DNA of 6,706 nucleotides from Neisseriaceae bacterium (GCA_947441745.1 CANEUJ010000094.1:1-6706); one strand, 5' to 3'. Shown: positions 1 through 6,706, counted from the first letter of the stretch. The notes: generated from the letters alone by a model not told the origin. Numbers and translations are program-made.

Positions 1-528
1 CTTACTGAAGCTGGTATGGGGGTTAAAGGTATTGTTGCTTCAACTGCTGGTATTGGTAATTTACTTCAGATGGGAATTGGCGACACTATACGCGTATCTT
101 TGACCCCAAAACCTGGGGAGAGTCGAAATCAAGAAGTAATTGTTGCCCAAGAAATACTTCAATCTATGGGGCTTAGATATTTTGTACCAATGGTAACAGC
201 ATGTCCTGGATGTGGGAGAACTTCAAGTGATTATTTCCAACATTTAGCACAGGATATTCAAGCCTATTTAGTAGAGCAAATGCCAATTTGGAGAGAGTTC
301 TATCCAGGAGTTGAGACTATGAAAGTTGCTGTTATGGGATGTGTGGTTAATGGCCCTGGTGAGTCTAAACTCGCCAATATCGGTATTAGCCTCCCTGGTC
401 GTGATGAGTCACCAGTTGCCCCAGTCTTTATAGATGGAGAGCATTCTGTTACTCTTAAAGGGAGCAATATAGCAGCTGAGTTTAAGATTATAGTAGACGA
501 CTATGTAAAGAACGCCTACTCCAAATAA
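1..528 (+). CDS. ispG: 4-hydroxy-3-methylbut-2-enyl diphosphate synthase, C-terminal part (5' end outside window)
   Basis: IspG (GcpE) reductively converts methylerythritol cyclodiphosphate to HMBPP, the penultimate step of the cytosolic MEP isoprenoid pathway, using a [4Fe-4S] cluster. The frame is open from base 1 (LTEAGMG...), so the gene starts upstream and 175 C-terminal residues are visible. The cluster ligands are present: the CPGC pair (codons at 202-204 and 211-213), the Cys of GCVVNGPGE (340-342) and the Glu seven residues later (361-363). These correspond to E. coli Cys270, Cys273, Cys305 and Glu312. The spacer between the second and third cysteines is 43 residues against 32 in E. 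coli, and the C-terminus is SLPG...APVFIDGE. This is the beta/xanthomonad-type variant, not the enterobacterial one. The preceding GIGDT.RVSLT motif is also typical. It ends in TAA and converges on deoB. No GC-rich terminator is visible after it. The ATG at 16 is internal, not the true start. Confidence 0.95.
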   Translation, partial: LTEAGMGVKGIVASTAGIGNLLQMGIGDTIRVSLTPKPGESRNQEVIVAQEILQSMGLRYFVPMVTACPGCGRTSSDYFQHLAQDIQAYLVEQMPIWREFYPGVETMKVAVMGCVVNGPGESKLANIGISLPGRDESPVAPVFIDGEHSVTLKGSNIAAEFKIIVDDYVKNAYSK

Positions 529-558
529 ATTGCATTTAAAATAGAAAGTTTGACACTT

Positions 559-1740
559 TTATACAGCTGTGCCTGTTGCTATAACAACACCTAGATGTTT
601 GGCAACAGTTTGTCCTATATCTGCATAGGTATCACGAACCCCGATATCATGACTTAGACCAGACTTGTACATTATAAAGGGAATATGTTCACGTGTATGA
701 TCAGAGCCATGCCATGTAGGGTCGCATCCATGATCAGCTGTCAATATCAAGATATCATCAGTAGCTAGATTGTTAATGATTTCTGGTATACGGGTATCTA
801 AGTATTCAAGAGCTTCTTTATAACCTTTGGTATCACGTCTATGTCCATATAGCATATCAAAATCAACTAGATTGGTCATAATAAATGTCGGAGCATCTTT
901 ATATTTCTTGATAGCATCCATACTTTTATCAATTAAATCATTTAAGCCATTAGCTTTAATTTCAATCCCTGTACCTTGATGGGCATAAATATCCCCGATT
1001 TTACCAATAGCAACAGTTTTAATATCATTCTCACAGCATACATCAAAAAGTGTTTTATTATTAGGTAGTAAAGAATAATCATGGCGATTACCCGTTCTTG
1101 CATAATTTGAAGCATTATTTCCTTCAAAAGGGCGTGCAATAACTCTTGCTATATTATATGGTTCAAGCTCTTCACGAACTATTTTACATAAGTTATATAA
1201 ATTATCTAGTCCAAATGTTTCTTCATGGCAAGCTATTTGAAATACGGAATCGGCTGAAGTATAAAAAATTGGTTTTCCAGTTTTGAGGTGTTCATCTCCA
1301 AGGTCGCGGATAATATCAGTACCTGATGCATGACAATTACCTAAATATCCTGGTATACCACTTCTTTTTACTATTTTATCAAGTAAGTCTTGTGGGAATT
1401 TTTCTTTAAAATACCCCCAATCAAACAAAACAGGAGAGCCTGCAATTTCCCAGTGCCCACTGGTTGTGTCTTTACCCGAGCTAATTTCTTTACAGGCTCC
1501 ATATAACCCATTGGTAACATAATCATTCTTATCACAGTATAGTTGTTTATCATTAACTCGTGAATAAGCTAAACCAAGCCCAAGCTTAAGTAAATTTGGA
1601 ATTTTGAAGTTTAAATTATTTAGATGGCAATATTCATCAATATGACCAAGTGTATCAGCCCCAACATCTCCAAATTTAGCCGCGTCAGGTAATGCTCCTA
1701 TGCCAAAAGAATCTAAAACTAAAATTATTGCACGCTTCAT
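559..1740 (-). CDS. deoB: Phosphopentomutase
   Basis: DeoB interconverts (deoxy)ribose-1-phosphate and (deoxy)ribose-5-phosphate in the cytosol, linking nucleoside phosphorolysis to DeoC and the pentose phosphate pathway. It belongs to the alkaline phosphatase superfamily and uses two Mn ions and a phosphothreonine. The 393 residues begin MKRAIILVLDSFGIGALPDA, with metal ligand Asp10. The catalytic Thr lies in GKDTTSGHWE (probably Thr92). Further ligands are Asp295 and His300 (DMLYGH), Asp336-His337 (TADHGCD) and His348 (SDHTREH), in the same spacing as the Bacillus cereus enzyme. The motif KTGKPIFYTSADSVFQIACHEE is close to E. coli. The length is slightly below E. coli's (407), with no missing motif. 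The ATG is supported by a strong GAGGAG (1751-1756 complement) ten bases upstream. It is the last gene of the leftward block, 26 bases after deoC, and converges with ispG. Identification is secure. Confidence 0.97.
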   Translation of the reverse strand: MKRAIILVLDSFGIGALPDAAKFGDVGADTLGHIDEYCHLNNLNFKIPNLLKLGLGLAYSRVNDKQLYCDKNDYVTNGLYGACKEISSGKDTTSGHWEIAGSPVLFDWGYFKEKFPQDLLDKIVKRSGIPGYLGNCHASGTDIIRDLGDEHLKTGKPIFYTSADSVFQIACHEETFGLDNLYNLCKIVREELEPYNIARVIARPFEGNNASNYARTGNRHDYSLLPNNKTLFDVCCENDIKTVAIGKIGDIYAHQGTGIEIKANGLNDLIDKSMDAIKKYKDAPTFIMTNLVDFDMLYGHRRDTKGYKEALEYLDTRIPEIINNLATDDILILTADHGCDPTWHGSDHTREHIPFIMYKSGLSHDIGVRDTYADIGQTVAKHLGVVIATGTAV

Positions 1741-1750
1741 TTGATTATTT

Positions 1751-1756
1751 CTCCTC
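1751..1756 (-). promoter_or_regulatory. Strong ribosome binding site of deoB
   Basis: On the minus strand GAGGAG stands ten bases before the deoB ATG, in the 26-base gap after deoC. It is the best Shine-Dalgarno match in the window. It fixes the deoB start and suggests that deoB is translated independently of deoC rather than by coupling. Confidence 0.8.
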
Positions 1757-1766
1757 TGTATATTAC

Positions 1767-2543
1767 TTAATATCCAGTAGTGGTTTGAGTGGTTGTGCCA
1801 TTTAGTACATTAAGTACATCATTAAGTAAACTTGATGCTCCAAATCGAAATGTATGGGAATTAATATAAGATTCTCCAAGGATTTTTTGGGTAAGTTCAA
1901 GATATTTTGTAGCTTCAGCGACAGTTTTAATTCCACCAGCAGCTTTAAAACCGCACTCACCACCGTACTGTTTAATAACCTGGAGCATGATTTCAGTTGC
2001 GTCAAGGGTTGCGTTAATAGCAACTTTACCAGTGGAGGTTTTTATAAAATCAGCTCCGTTTTCTATACTTATTATGGAGGCTGTTTCTATTAATTTTGAA
2101 GTTTTTAATTCACCAGACTCAATAATAACTTTTAGAGTCTTTTTACCACAGATTTTTTTGGCTTTTTTTATCATTTTGCCTGCTAAATTTATTTTGCCAT
2201 TAATTACTTGATGATAAGGTAGTACTATATCAACTTCGTCGCTACCTCGTTCAATTGCAAGTTTAGTCTCAAATAATGCCAAATTAATATCAGGCATACC
2301 AGATGGGAAGTTTGTAACGGTCGCAACTTTAATTCCAGTTTTTTTTAGTAATTTTATTGCATCTGGAACAAAGTGAGAGTATATACAAATAGCCGGCACG
2401 CATCCATTTGCAGTAACAGCATTTTTACATAAATTTTTGATATCTTCTTTAGTATCATTGGTATTTAATGATGTTAGGTCAATTAAACCCAAAATTTTTT
2501 GTGCCATTTCTACATTTTGTTGTTTTTTTCTAATCGTAGCCAT
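1767..2543 (-). CDS. deoC: Deoxyribose-phosphate aldolase
   Basis: DeoC (DERA) is a class I Schiff-base aldolase that cleaves 2-deoxyribose-5-phosphate to acetaldehyde and glyceraldehyde-3-phosphate, the last step of deoxynucleoside breakdown in the cytosol. The 258 residues match the long E. coli type (259) along their whole length: IDLTSLN (21-27), AICIYS (51-56), VATVTNFPSG (73-82), EVDIVLPY with Asp105, KVIIESGELK (138-147), DFIKTSTGK with Schiff-base Lys168, and GFKAAGG with Lys200. The C-terminal residue is Tyr258, matching the E. coli tail Tyr259 that takes part in catalysis; here it follows a Thr-rich tail. The ATG directly abuts the stop of the upstream hydrolase (TAAATG). A GGAAGAAG sequence (2549-2556 complement) inside that gene's last codons serves as its ribosome binding site, so translation is probably coupled. 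Met13 is a less likely start because nothing like a Shine-Dalgarno sequence precedes it. Its product pairs functionally with DeoB, encoded next. Confidence 0.97.
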   Translation of the reverse strand: MATIRKKQQNVEMAQKILGLIDLTSLNTNDTKEDIKNLCKNAVTANGCVPAICIYSHFVPDAIKLLKKTGIKVATVTNFPSGMPDINLALFETKLAIERGSDEVDIVLPYHQVINGKINLAGKMIKKAKKICGKKTLKVIIESGELKTSKLIETASIISIENGADFIKTSTGKVAINATLDATEIMLQVIKQYGGECGFKAAGGIKTVAEATKYLELTQKILGESYINSHTFRFGASSLLNDVLNVLNGTTTQTTTGY

Positions 2544-3554
2544 TTATTCTTCTTCCATGAAATTAAGTTCCAATTTACCAACCACTTCGTTGTGAATTGG
2601 GTAATCTTTAGTATATTGATTGAAATATTGTAACATAAATTTAGGCATTTTGAGAATCGCTTCTTTATAATTTGATGTCAAATTAATAAATCCAGCATGT
2701 CCTCCTGTTTTGGTACCGACAAAACGAGTGCTGGGAGATAAGTCTGACTTGTTAGGCCAGGAATTAATTGGTATCATAGGGTCGTTTTCGGCTTGGAGTA
2801 TCAAGGTTGGAGTAGTAATATCTTTAAGAAATCCGCGACAACTGGTTTGTTTATAATAATCTTTAGAATCTTTAAAGCTATAAATTTGGCAGATATATGT
2901 GTTATTAAACTCATCCAATGTATCTATCTTATGATCCGCAATTTCGATATTCTCAAACTGTTTGGCATAATCGCGCATTTTAGGTAGTAATGTTTGTAAG
3001 AAGGTTTTAACATAAACATGCTTATTAAAACCTTGATCAAGAATCCGAACAGTTTCATCCAAATCAAATGGGACTGAGATAGCCATTGCTGCTGTTATTA
3101 ATGTTTGAGATGGGTTCTCACCTAGAAATTTTAGTAATGCATTACCACCAAGGGATACTCCTACCGCAAAAATTTCGCGGTTGCTGATTTTTTTTATTTT
3201 TTCTAATACCCATATCATATCTTCAAAATCACCCGCATGATAGAATTTGGGTTGAGTGTTTAACTCTTCCGAACAACCTCTAAAATGTGGTACAACTCCA
3301 CGCCATCCCATTTGTTCTAAATAAAACATAATTCGTTTGGCATAGTGGCTTTTGGAGTTCCCCTCAGTTCCATGAAATAAAACAACAATAGGGCTATCGA
3401 TAAGATCTTTATTTATCCAGTCTAAATCAATAAAATCATTATCTGGAGTGATTAGCCGTTCACGTATATATTGTGGTTTTATATTTTGAGTTAGATAAAT
3501 TGGTATAATAGTATTCAAATGACTATTAGCTAAAATATTATTTAGACGTTTCAT
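2544..3554 (-). CDS. Alpha/beta hydrolase of the YheT type (UPF0017 / EMB8-like)
   Basis: A predicted soluble serine hydrolase of 336 residues, close to the length of E. coli YheT (340). The natural substrate of this family is not settled, and I infer only hydrolase or esterase chemistry. An intact catalytic triad can be read: nucleophile Ser134 in the elbow GVSLGG (132-137), Asp258 in QAENDPMIP, and His286 in GGHAGFI. The oxyanion segment is LFHGTEG (59-65). The stretch VPHFRGCSEELN (88-99), followed by FYHAGDFEDM, is a hallmark of the YheT group (their FRGCSGE...HSG..D). No signal peptide or membrane segment is evident. The ATG overlaps the uvrA stop by four bases (ATGA), and a weak GGA lies about eight bases upstream, so reinitiation after uvrA is likely. 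It ends directly against the deoC ATG. Its position between uvrA and deoC says little about function. Confidence 0.9.
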   Translation of the reverse strand: MKRLNNILANSHLNTIIPIYLTQNIKPQYIRERLITPDNDFIDLDWINKDLIDSPIVVLFHGTEGNSKSHYAKRIMFYLEQMGWRGVVPHFRGCSEELNTQPKFYHAGDFEDMIWVLEKIKKISNREIFAVGVSLGGNALLKFLGENPSQTLITAAMAISVPFDLDETVRILDQGFNKHVYVKTFLQTLLPKMRDYAKQFENIEIADHKIDTLDEFNNTYICQIYSFKDSKDYYKQTSCRGFLKDITTPTLILQAENDPMIPINSWPNKSDLSPSTRFVGTKTGGHAGFINLTSNYKEAILKMPKFMLQYFNQYTKDYPIHNEVVGKLELNFMEEE

Positions 3555-6382
3555 ACTTTATTTCCAAGTGCTAAATACTTTCCAGTATAACCAACCTTGG
3601 ATTTTACTAAACTCTCAGGAGTTCCAGAGAATATTATTTCACCTCCTAAAGCTCCGCCCTCAGGGCCTAGATCGACTATCCAATCAGCAGTTTTTATAAC
3701 ATCCAAATTATGTTCAATTACTACAACAGTATTCCCGTTTTCAACAAATTTATGTAATACCCCAAGAAGTAAATTAATATCATGAAAATGTAGTCCTGTA
3801 GTTGGCTCATCCAGTATATACATTGTTTTGCCAGTATCACGCTTAGATAACTCTAAGGCAAGCTTAACCCTTTGAGCTTCACCACCAGACAAAGTAGTTG
3901 CTGATTGTCCAAGACGAATATAACTAAGACCTACATCTATTAGAGTAGTTAGTTTTTTATTGATAGTTGGGATATGCTTAAAGAATACTGATGCATCTTC
4001 AACAGTCATTTCTAATACTTCATGAATATTTTTACCTTTGTAGGTGATTTCTAATGTCTCGCGGTTATAACGTTGCCCCTTGCAGTTATCACAAACAACA
4101 TATATATCTGGCAAAAAGTGCATTTCTACTTTTATTAGCCCGTCTCCTGAGCAGGTTTCACAACGTCCACCTTTTACATTAAAAGAAAAACGTCCTGCTT
4201 GATAGCCTCGTTCTTTTGCCTGTGGTACTTGGGTAAATAAATCACGTATAAAGGTAAATAACCCAGTATAAGTAGCGGGATTAGATCGAGGTGTGCGTCC
4301 TATTGGGCTTTGATCAACATTAATTACCTTATCAAAATTTTCTAAGCCAATTATATCCTTGAATGGATATGGGTTATCATGGCTACCATAAATTTTTTGT
4401 GCCATTTCTTTATATAAAGTATCATTAATTAGAGTTGATTTTCCTGATCCAGATACTCCAGTAATACAAACAAAATTTCCAATTGGTAATTTTAGATTAA
4501 CATTTTTTAAATTATTGCCACAGGCTTTATGTAATTCGAGATATCCTTTATCTTGTTTGCGGCGTTTTTTTGGAGAGTCAATGGTTTTAATGCCACAAAG
4601 ATACTGACCTGTAATAGAGTCTTTGTTGTTAAGTATATCTTGAAGATTTCCGTGAGCTATAATCTCTCCACCATGTTCTCCAGCACCAGGGCCAATATCT
4701 ACGATAAAATCAGCGGCTTTAATTGCATCTTCATCATGTTCAACAACTATTACAGTATTGCCTAAATCACGAAGTTTTTTAAGAGTGCCAATTAGTCTAT
4801 CATTATCTCTTTGATGTAATCCAATCGAGGGTTCATCAAGTACATACATAACACCAGTTAGACCAGAACCAATTTGACTAGCAAGTCTTATTCTTTGGGC
4901 TTCACCACCAGATAAAGTATCAGCAGAGCGATTAAGGGTAATGTAGTTTAACCCAACATCAATCAAAAAACTAATACGCGTAATAATCTCTTTGATGATC
5001 TTATCTCCAATTGGTTTTTTATGACCTGTGAATATGATTTTATCAAAAAATCTATGGCAGTCATGGAGTTGCCAAGTCGTAATCTCAGGTAATGTTGTAT
5101 TACTCACCATAACGCATCTTGATTCACGGCGTAGTCTTGAGCCTTCACACTCAGGGCAGGGTTTATTATTTTGATATTTAGCTAATTCATCTTTAACATG
5201 CTGGCTATCAGACTCATAATAACGGCGCTCTATCGTATGAATAATACCTTCAAAAGATTCCTTTTTGGAAACAACTTTACCATTATAACTAATAACATTC
5301 ATGTTGATTAATTCTTCTTTGGAGCCATAAAGTAAAATATTTTTAATATTATCTGGAAGTGAATTATAATTGGTAGTAAGATCAAATTTATAATGTTTTG
5401 CCAGAGCTGTAACTAATTGATAAGTATACTGATTACGGCTGTCCCAGCCTTTAATTGCACCATCAGCAATCGAACACTCAGGATTTACTATAATCTTTTG
5501 AGGGTCAAAAAAAGTAATTTGCCCTAAGCCATTACATTTTTGACACGCTCCAAAGGGATTATTAAATGAGAACATACGCGGCTCTAATTCAGATATAGAA
5601 TAATCACATTCCTTACATGAGAAAGTGCTAGAAAATAATTGTTCTTCATGATTCTCTAAATTTAGTGCAATGATTTTGCCATTACTATGTTTAAGCCCTG
5701 TTTCAATCGAATCAGTAAGACGGCGTTTAATATCGCTAGTTATCTTTACTCTATCAACTACGATTTCAATATTGTGTTTTTTGTTCTTATCTAGTTTGGG
5801 TGTTGTATCAATATCGTAGATTGTATTATCAATACGAACTTTGGTAAACCCCTGAGATTGAATGTTTTGTAATAAATCTAGATATTCACCCTTACGTCCA
5901 CTAATTACTGGAGCAAGTAGGGCAATTTTGGTATTTTCAGGATAGATTAATATATTATCAACCATCTGTGATACTGATTGGCTTTGGAGTTTATGTTTAT
6001 GTATTGGGCAAAAAGGATCGCCTACACGAGCAAATAAAAGTCTTAAATAATCATAAATTTCGGTAACCGTACCTACTGTTGAACGAGGGTTATGTGAGGT
6101 TGCTTTTTGTTCAATTGAAATAGCTGGGGATAGTCCTTCGATTAAATCTACATCAGGTTTATCCATTTGTTGTAAAAACTGTCTAGCATATGCAGATAAT
6201 GACTCAACATAACGTCTTTGACCTTCAGCGTATAGGGTGTCAAAGGCAAGAGAGGACTTGCCAGATCCTGATAGTCCAGTAATAACTATTAGTTGGTTTT
6301 TAGGTAAATCAAGATCAATGTTTTTAAGGTTATGGGTTTTGGCACCGCGGATAACAATTTTGTCTAGCAATTTATTTTCCAA
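3551..6382 (-). CDS. uvrA: Excinuclease ABC subunit A (UvrA)
   Basis: UvrA is the DNA-damage-sensing ATPase of nucleotide excision repair. It dimerises, finds distorted DNA and loads UvrB. The 943 residues (E. coli 940) contain both ABC modules. Module I has Walker A GLSGSGKSS (36-44), signature LSGGEAQ (490-496) and Walker B YVLDEP (513-518). Module II has Walker A GVSGSGKST (642-650), signature LSGGEAQ (831-837) and Walker B YILDEP (855-860). Zinc ligands are intact: Cys256, Cys259, Cys280 and Cys283 in module I, Cys741, Cys744, Cys764 and Cys767 in module II, plus the extra CPEC pair at 409-412. The UvrB-binding region follows Walker A I (DTLYAEGQRRYVESLSAYARQF). No ATG is available at the front. 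The stated start is TTG without a clear Shine-Dalgarno sequence. A second TTG at 6370 (complement) has GGA seven bases upstream and would give MLDKIVIRGAKTHNLKNI, closer to the E. coli N-terminus. It is first in the leftward block, behind an extended -10 promoter. Confidence 0.98.
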   Translation of the reverse strand: MENKLLDKIVIRGAKTHNLKNIDLDLPKNQLIVITGLSGSGKSSLAFDTLYAEGQRRYVESLSAYARQFLQQMDKPDVDLIEGLSPAISIEQKATSHNPRSTVGTVTEIYDYLRLLFARVGDPFCPIHKHKLQSQSVSQMVDNILIYPENTKIALLAPVISGRKGEYLDLLQNIQSQGFTKVRIDNTIYDIDTTPKLDKNKKHNIEIVVDRVKITSDIKRRLTDSIETGLKHSNGKIIALNLENHEEQLFSSTFSCKECDYSISELEPRMFSFNNPFGACQKCNGLGQITFFDPQKIIVNPECSIADGAIKGWDSRNQYTYQLVTALAKHYKFDLTTNYNSLPDNIKNILLYGSKEELINMNVISYNGKVVSKKESFEGIIHTIERRYYESDSQHVKDELAKYQNNKPCPECEGSRLRRESRCVMVSNTTLPEITTWQLHDCHRFFDKIIFTGHKKPIGDKIIKEIITRISFLIDVGLNYITLNRSADTLSGGEAQRIRLASQIGSGLTGVMYVLDEPSIGLHQRDNDRLIGTLKKLRDLGNTVIVVEHDEDAIKAADFIVDIGPGAGEHGGEIIAHGNLQDILNNKDSITGQYLCGIKTIDSPKKRRKQDKGYLELHKACGNNLKNVNLKLPIGNFVCITGVSGSGKSTLINDTLYKEMAQKIYGSHDNPYPFKDIIGLENFDKVINVDQSPIGRTPRSNPATYTGLFTFIRDLFTQVPQAKERGYQAGRFSFNVKGGRCETCSGDGLIKVEMHFLPDIYVVCDNCKGQRYNRETLEITYKGKNIHEVLEMTVEDASVFFKHIPTINKKLTTLIDVGLSYIRLGQSATTLSGGEAQRVKLALELSKRDTGKTMYILDEPTTGLHFHDINLLLGVLHKFVENGNTVVVIEHNLDVIKTADWIVDLGPEGGALGGEIIFSGTPESLVKSKVGYTGKYLALGNKV

Positions 6383-6411
6383 TAATAAGTTTATTCTAAA
6401 GATAGATACTC

Positions 6412-6420
6412 ATTATATCA
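6412..6420 (-). promoter_or_regulatory. Probable uvrA operon promoter (extended -10)
   Basis: The minus strand reads TGaTATAAT, a perfect -10 hexamer (6412-6417 complement) preceded by the TG of an extended -10 element. Transcription would start near 6405, giving a leader of about 23 bases to the first TTG or about 35 to the second. No convincing -35 hexamer stands 16-18 bases upstream, which extended -10 promoters tolerate. It is the only good sigma-70 type match I found in front of the uvrA-hydrolase-deoC-deoB block. Confidence 0.65.
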
Positions 6421-6609
6421 TGATACACAAAACAGGCTAATAATAATTAAATCTACTATTCGTGGATTCAAGCATCAAAAGAAACTGACAGTTTAAAAAC
6501 TTCGCTCTATTAGATTCAACTCCTTATAAACACTTATTCATAACCAATCCTGAATATGCTTAATTTCTGCTTCAGATATTGTATCAAAATTAGTTCTTTT
6601 TGATATTAG

Positions 6610-6642
6610 CATAAAACCCCTAATTTGCTTAGGGGTTTTATG
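6610..6642. terminator. Perfect inverted repeat, probable bidirectional intrinsic terminator
   Basis: The arms CATAAAACCCCTAA (6610-6623) and TTAGGGGTTTTATG (6629-6642) are perfect reverse complements over 14 bp, with a five-base loop TTTGC. A CCCC/GGGG core is flanked by A4 on the left and T4 on the right, so either strand would give a GC-containing hairpin ending in a short U run. It sits between the uvrA promoter and whatever gene lies right of the window, so it most likely ends transcription arriving from the right, or insulates both sides. The U run is short (four), so efficiency is uncertain. Confidence 0.7.
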
Positions 6643-6654
6643 AAAGCGTTTATC

Positions 6655-6689
6655 ATGCCATCCACTTAAATGTATTAATTGGGTGGCAT
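6655..6689. repeat. Second imperfect inverted repeat next to the terminator
   Basis: ATGCCATCCA (6655-6664) pairs with TGGGTGGCAT (6680-6689), a 10-bp stem with one G-T pair and a 15-base AT-rich loop, starting 12 bases after the terminator-like repeat. No U run follows on either strand, so it is not a terminator by itself. It could be an operator, an RNA structure or chance. Confidence 0.35.
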
Positions 6690-6706
6690 TAGTTACTAAT
6701 TAAGAA

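Larger units (their letters stand above)
6383..6706. other. Non-coding right end (324 bases) upstream of uvrA
   Basis: No recognisable gene lies here in any frame. From left to right it contains the uvrA leader and promoter, then about 170 AT-rich bases (roughly 6436-6609) in which I see no RNA gene or ordered repeat. After that come a perfect inverted repeat of terminator form, a second imperfect hairpin (6655-6689) and a short dyad ATTAGT-T-ACTAAT (6688-6700). One minus-strand frame is open between stop codons from 6699 to 6538 (53 codons, ending in TGA). Its only ATG (6612) would give 24 residues ending KHIQDWL, and I do not recognise it. It could be a gene remnant or chance. Confidence 0.6.

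Noticed and set aside
526..559. Possible terminator between ispG and deoB
   Set aside because: Only 5-bp AT-rich arms can be formed (TAAAT-TGC-ATTTA at 526-538 and AAAGT...ACTTT at 545-559), with no GC core, which is too weak to call.
942..1553. Minus-strand open frames at 942-1139 and 1371-1553
   Set aside because: They lie inside deoB in another frame, with no conserved motif or ribosome binding site; they are shadows of the real gene.
1802..2211. Open frames on both strands inside deoC
   Set aside because: deoC is complete with all catalytic residues. The overlapping frames have biased, low-complexity translations and no family resemblance.
2793..2987. Plus-strand open frame opposite the hydrolase gene
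   Set aside because: It is antisense to a gene with an intact catalytic triad and has no recognisable motif.
6237..6440. Plus-strand open frame (67 codons) opposite the uvrA start
   Set aside because: Most of it is antisense to the Walker A region of uvrA and the rest covers its promoter. The translation resembles no family.
6436..6609. tRNA, small RNA or riboswitch upstream of uvrA
   Set aside because: Fragments such as GGATTCAAGC and AAGGAG drew attention, but there is no cloverleaf, no complete stem set, and no start codon correctly placed after the AAGGAG.
1..6706. CRISPR array, insertion sequence, prophage, or Neisseria/Pasteurellaceae DNA uptake sequences
   Set aside because: No spaced direct repeats, transposase-like frames or terminal repeats with target duplication were seen, nor did I see GCCGTCTGAA or AAGTGCGGT on either strand.

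Overview
The window (about one third G+C by eye) holds five protein genes of a low-GC proteobacterium, plus a non-coding right end. The organism call is an inference. UvrA, DeoB and DeoC resemble the Escherichia coli proteins closely along their length. The IspG fragment is instead the variant with a longer spacer between its cluster cysteines, which I know from Betaproteobacteria and Xanthomonadales. A low-GC beta- or gammaproteobacterium (for example an AT-rich Neisseriales relative) fits, but the sequence alone does not settle it.

Layout. Positions 1-528 (+) hold the 3' end of ispG (gcpE) of the MEP isoprenoid pathway, cut by the left edge. It converges, across a 30-base gap, on a compact leftward block read from about 6382 down to 559: uvrA (excision-repair ATPase), a YheT-type alpha/beta hydrolase, deoC (deoxyribose-phosphate aldolase) and deoB (phosphopentomutase). 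uvrA and the hydrolase overlap by 4 bases (ATGA). The hydrolase stop abuts the deoC start directly (TAAATG). deoC and deoB are 26 bases apart, with a strong ribosome binding site before deoB. This spacing makes a single uvrA-hydrolase-deoC-deoB transcript very likely. A good extended -10 promoter (TGaTATAAT) lies just upstream of uvrA, which appears to begin with TTG.

The last 324 bases (6383-6706) carry no convincing gene. They hold the uvrA promoter, a perfect 14-bp inverted repeat with the form of a bidirectional intrinsic terminator, a second weaker hairpin, a short dyad and a 53-codon open frame of doubtful meaning.

How the genes work together. DeoB converts deoxyribose-1-phosphate to deoxyribose-5-phosphate, and DeoC cleaves that to acetaldehyde and glyceraldehyde-3-phosphate, so the two are consecutive steps of deoxynucleoside catabolism. 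The nucleoside phosphorylases that feed them (deoA, deoD) are not in the window. UvrA starts nucleotide excision repair. Its linkage to deoCB is the most unusual aspect of the region, although every gene is from a well-known family. I see no mobile element, CRISPR array, tRNA, rRNA or clearly new system here.
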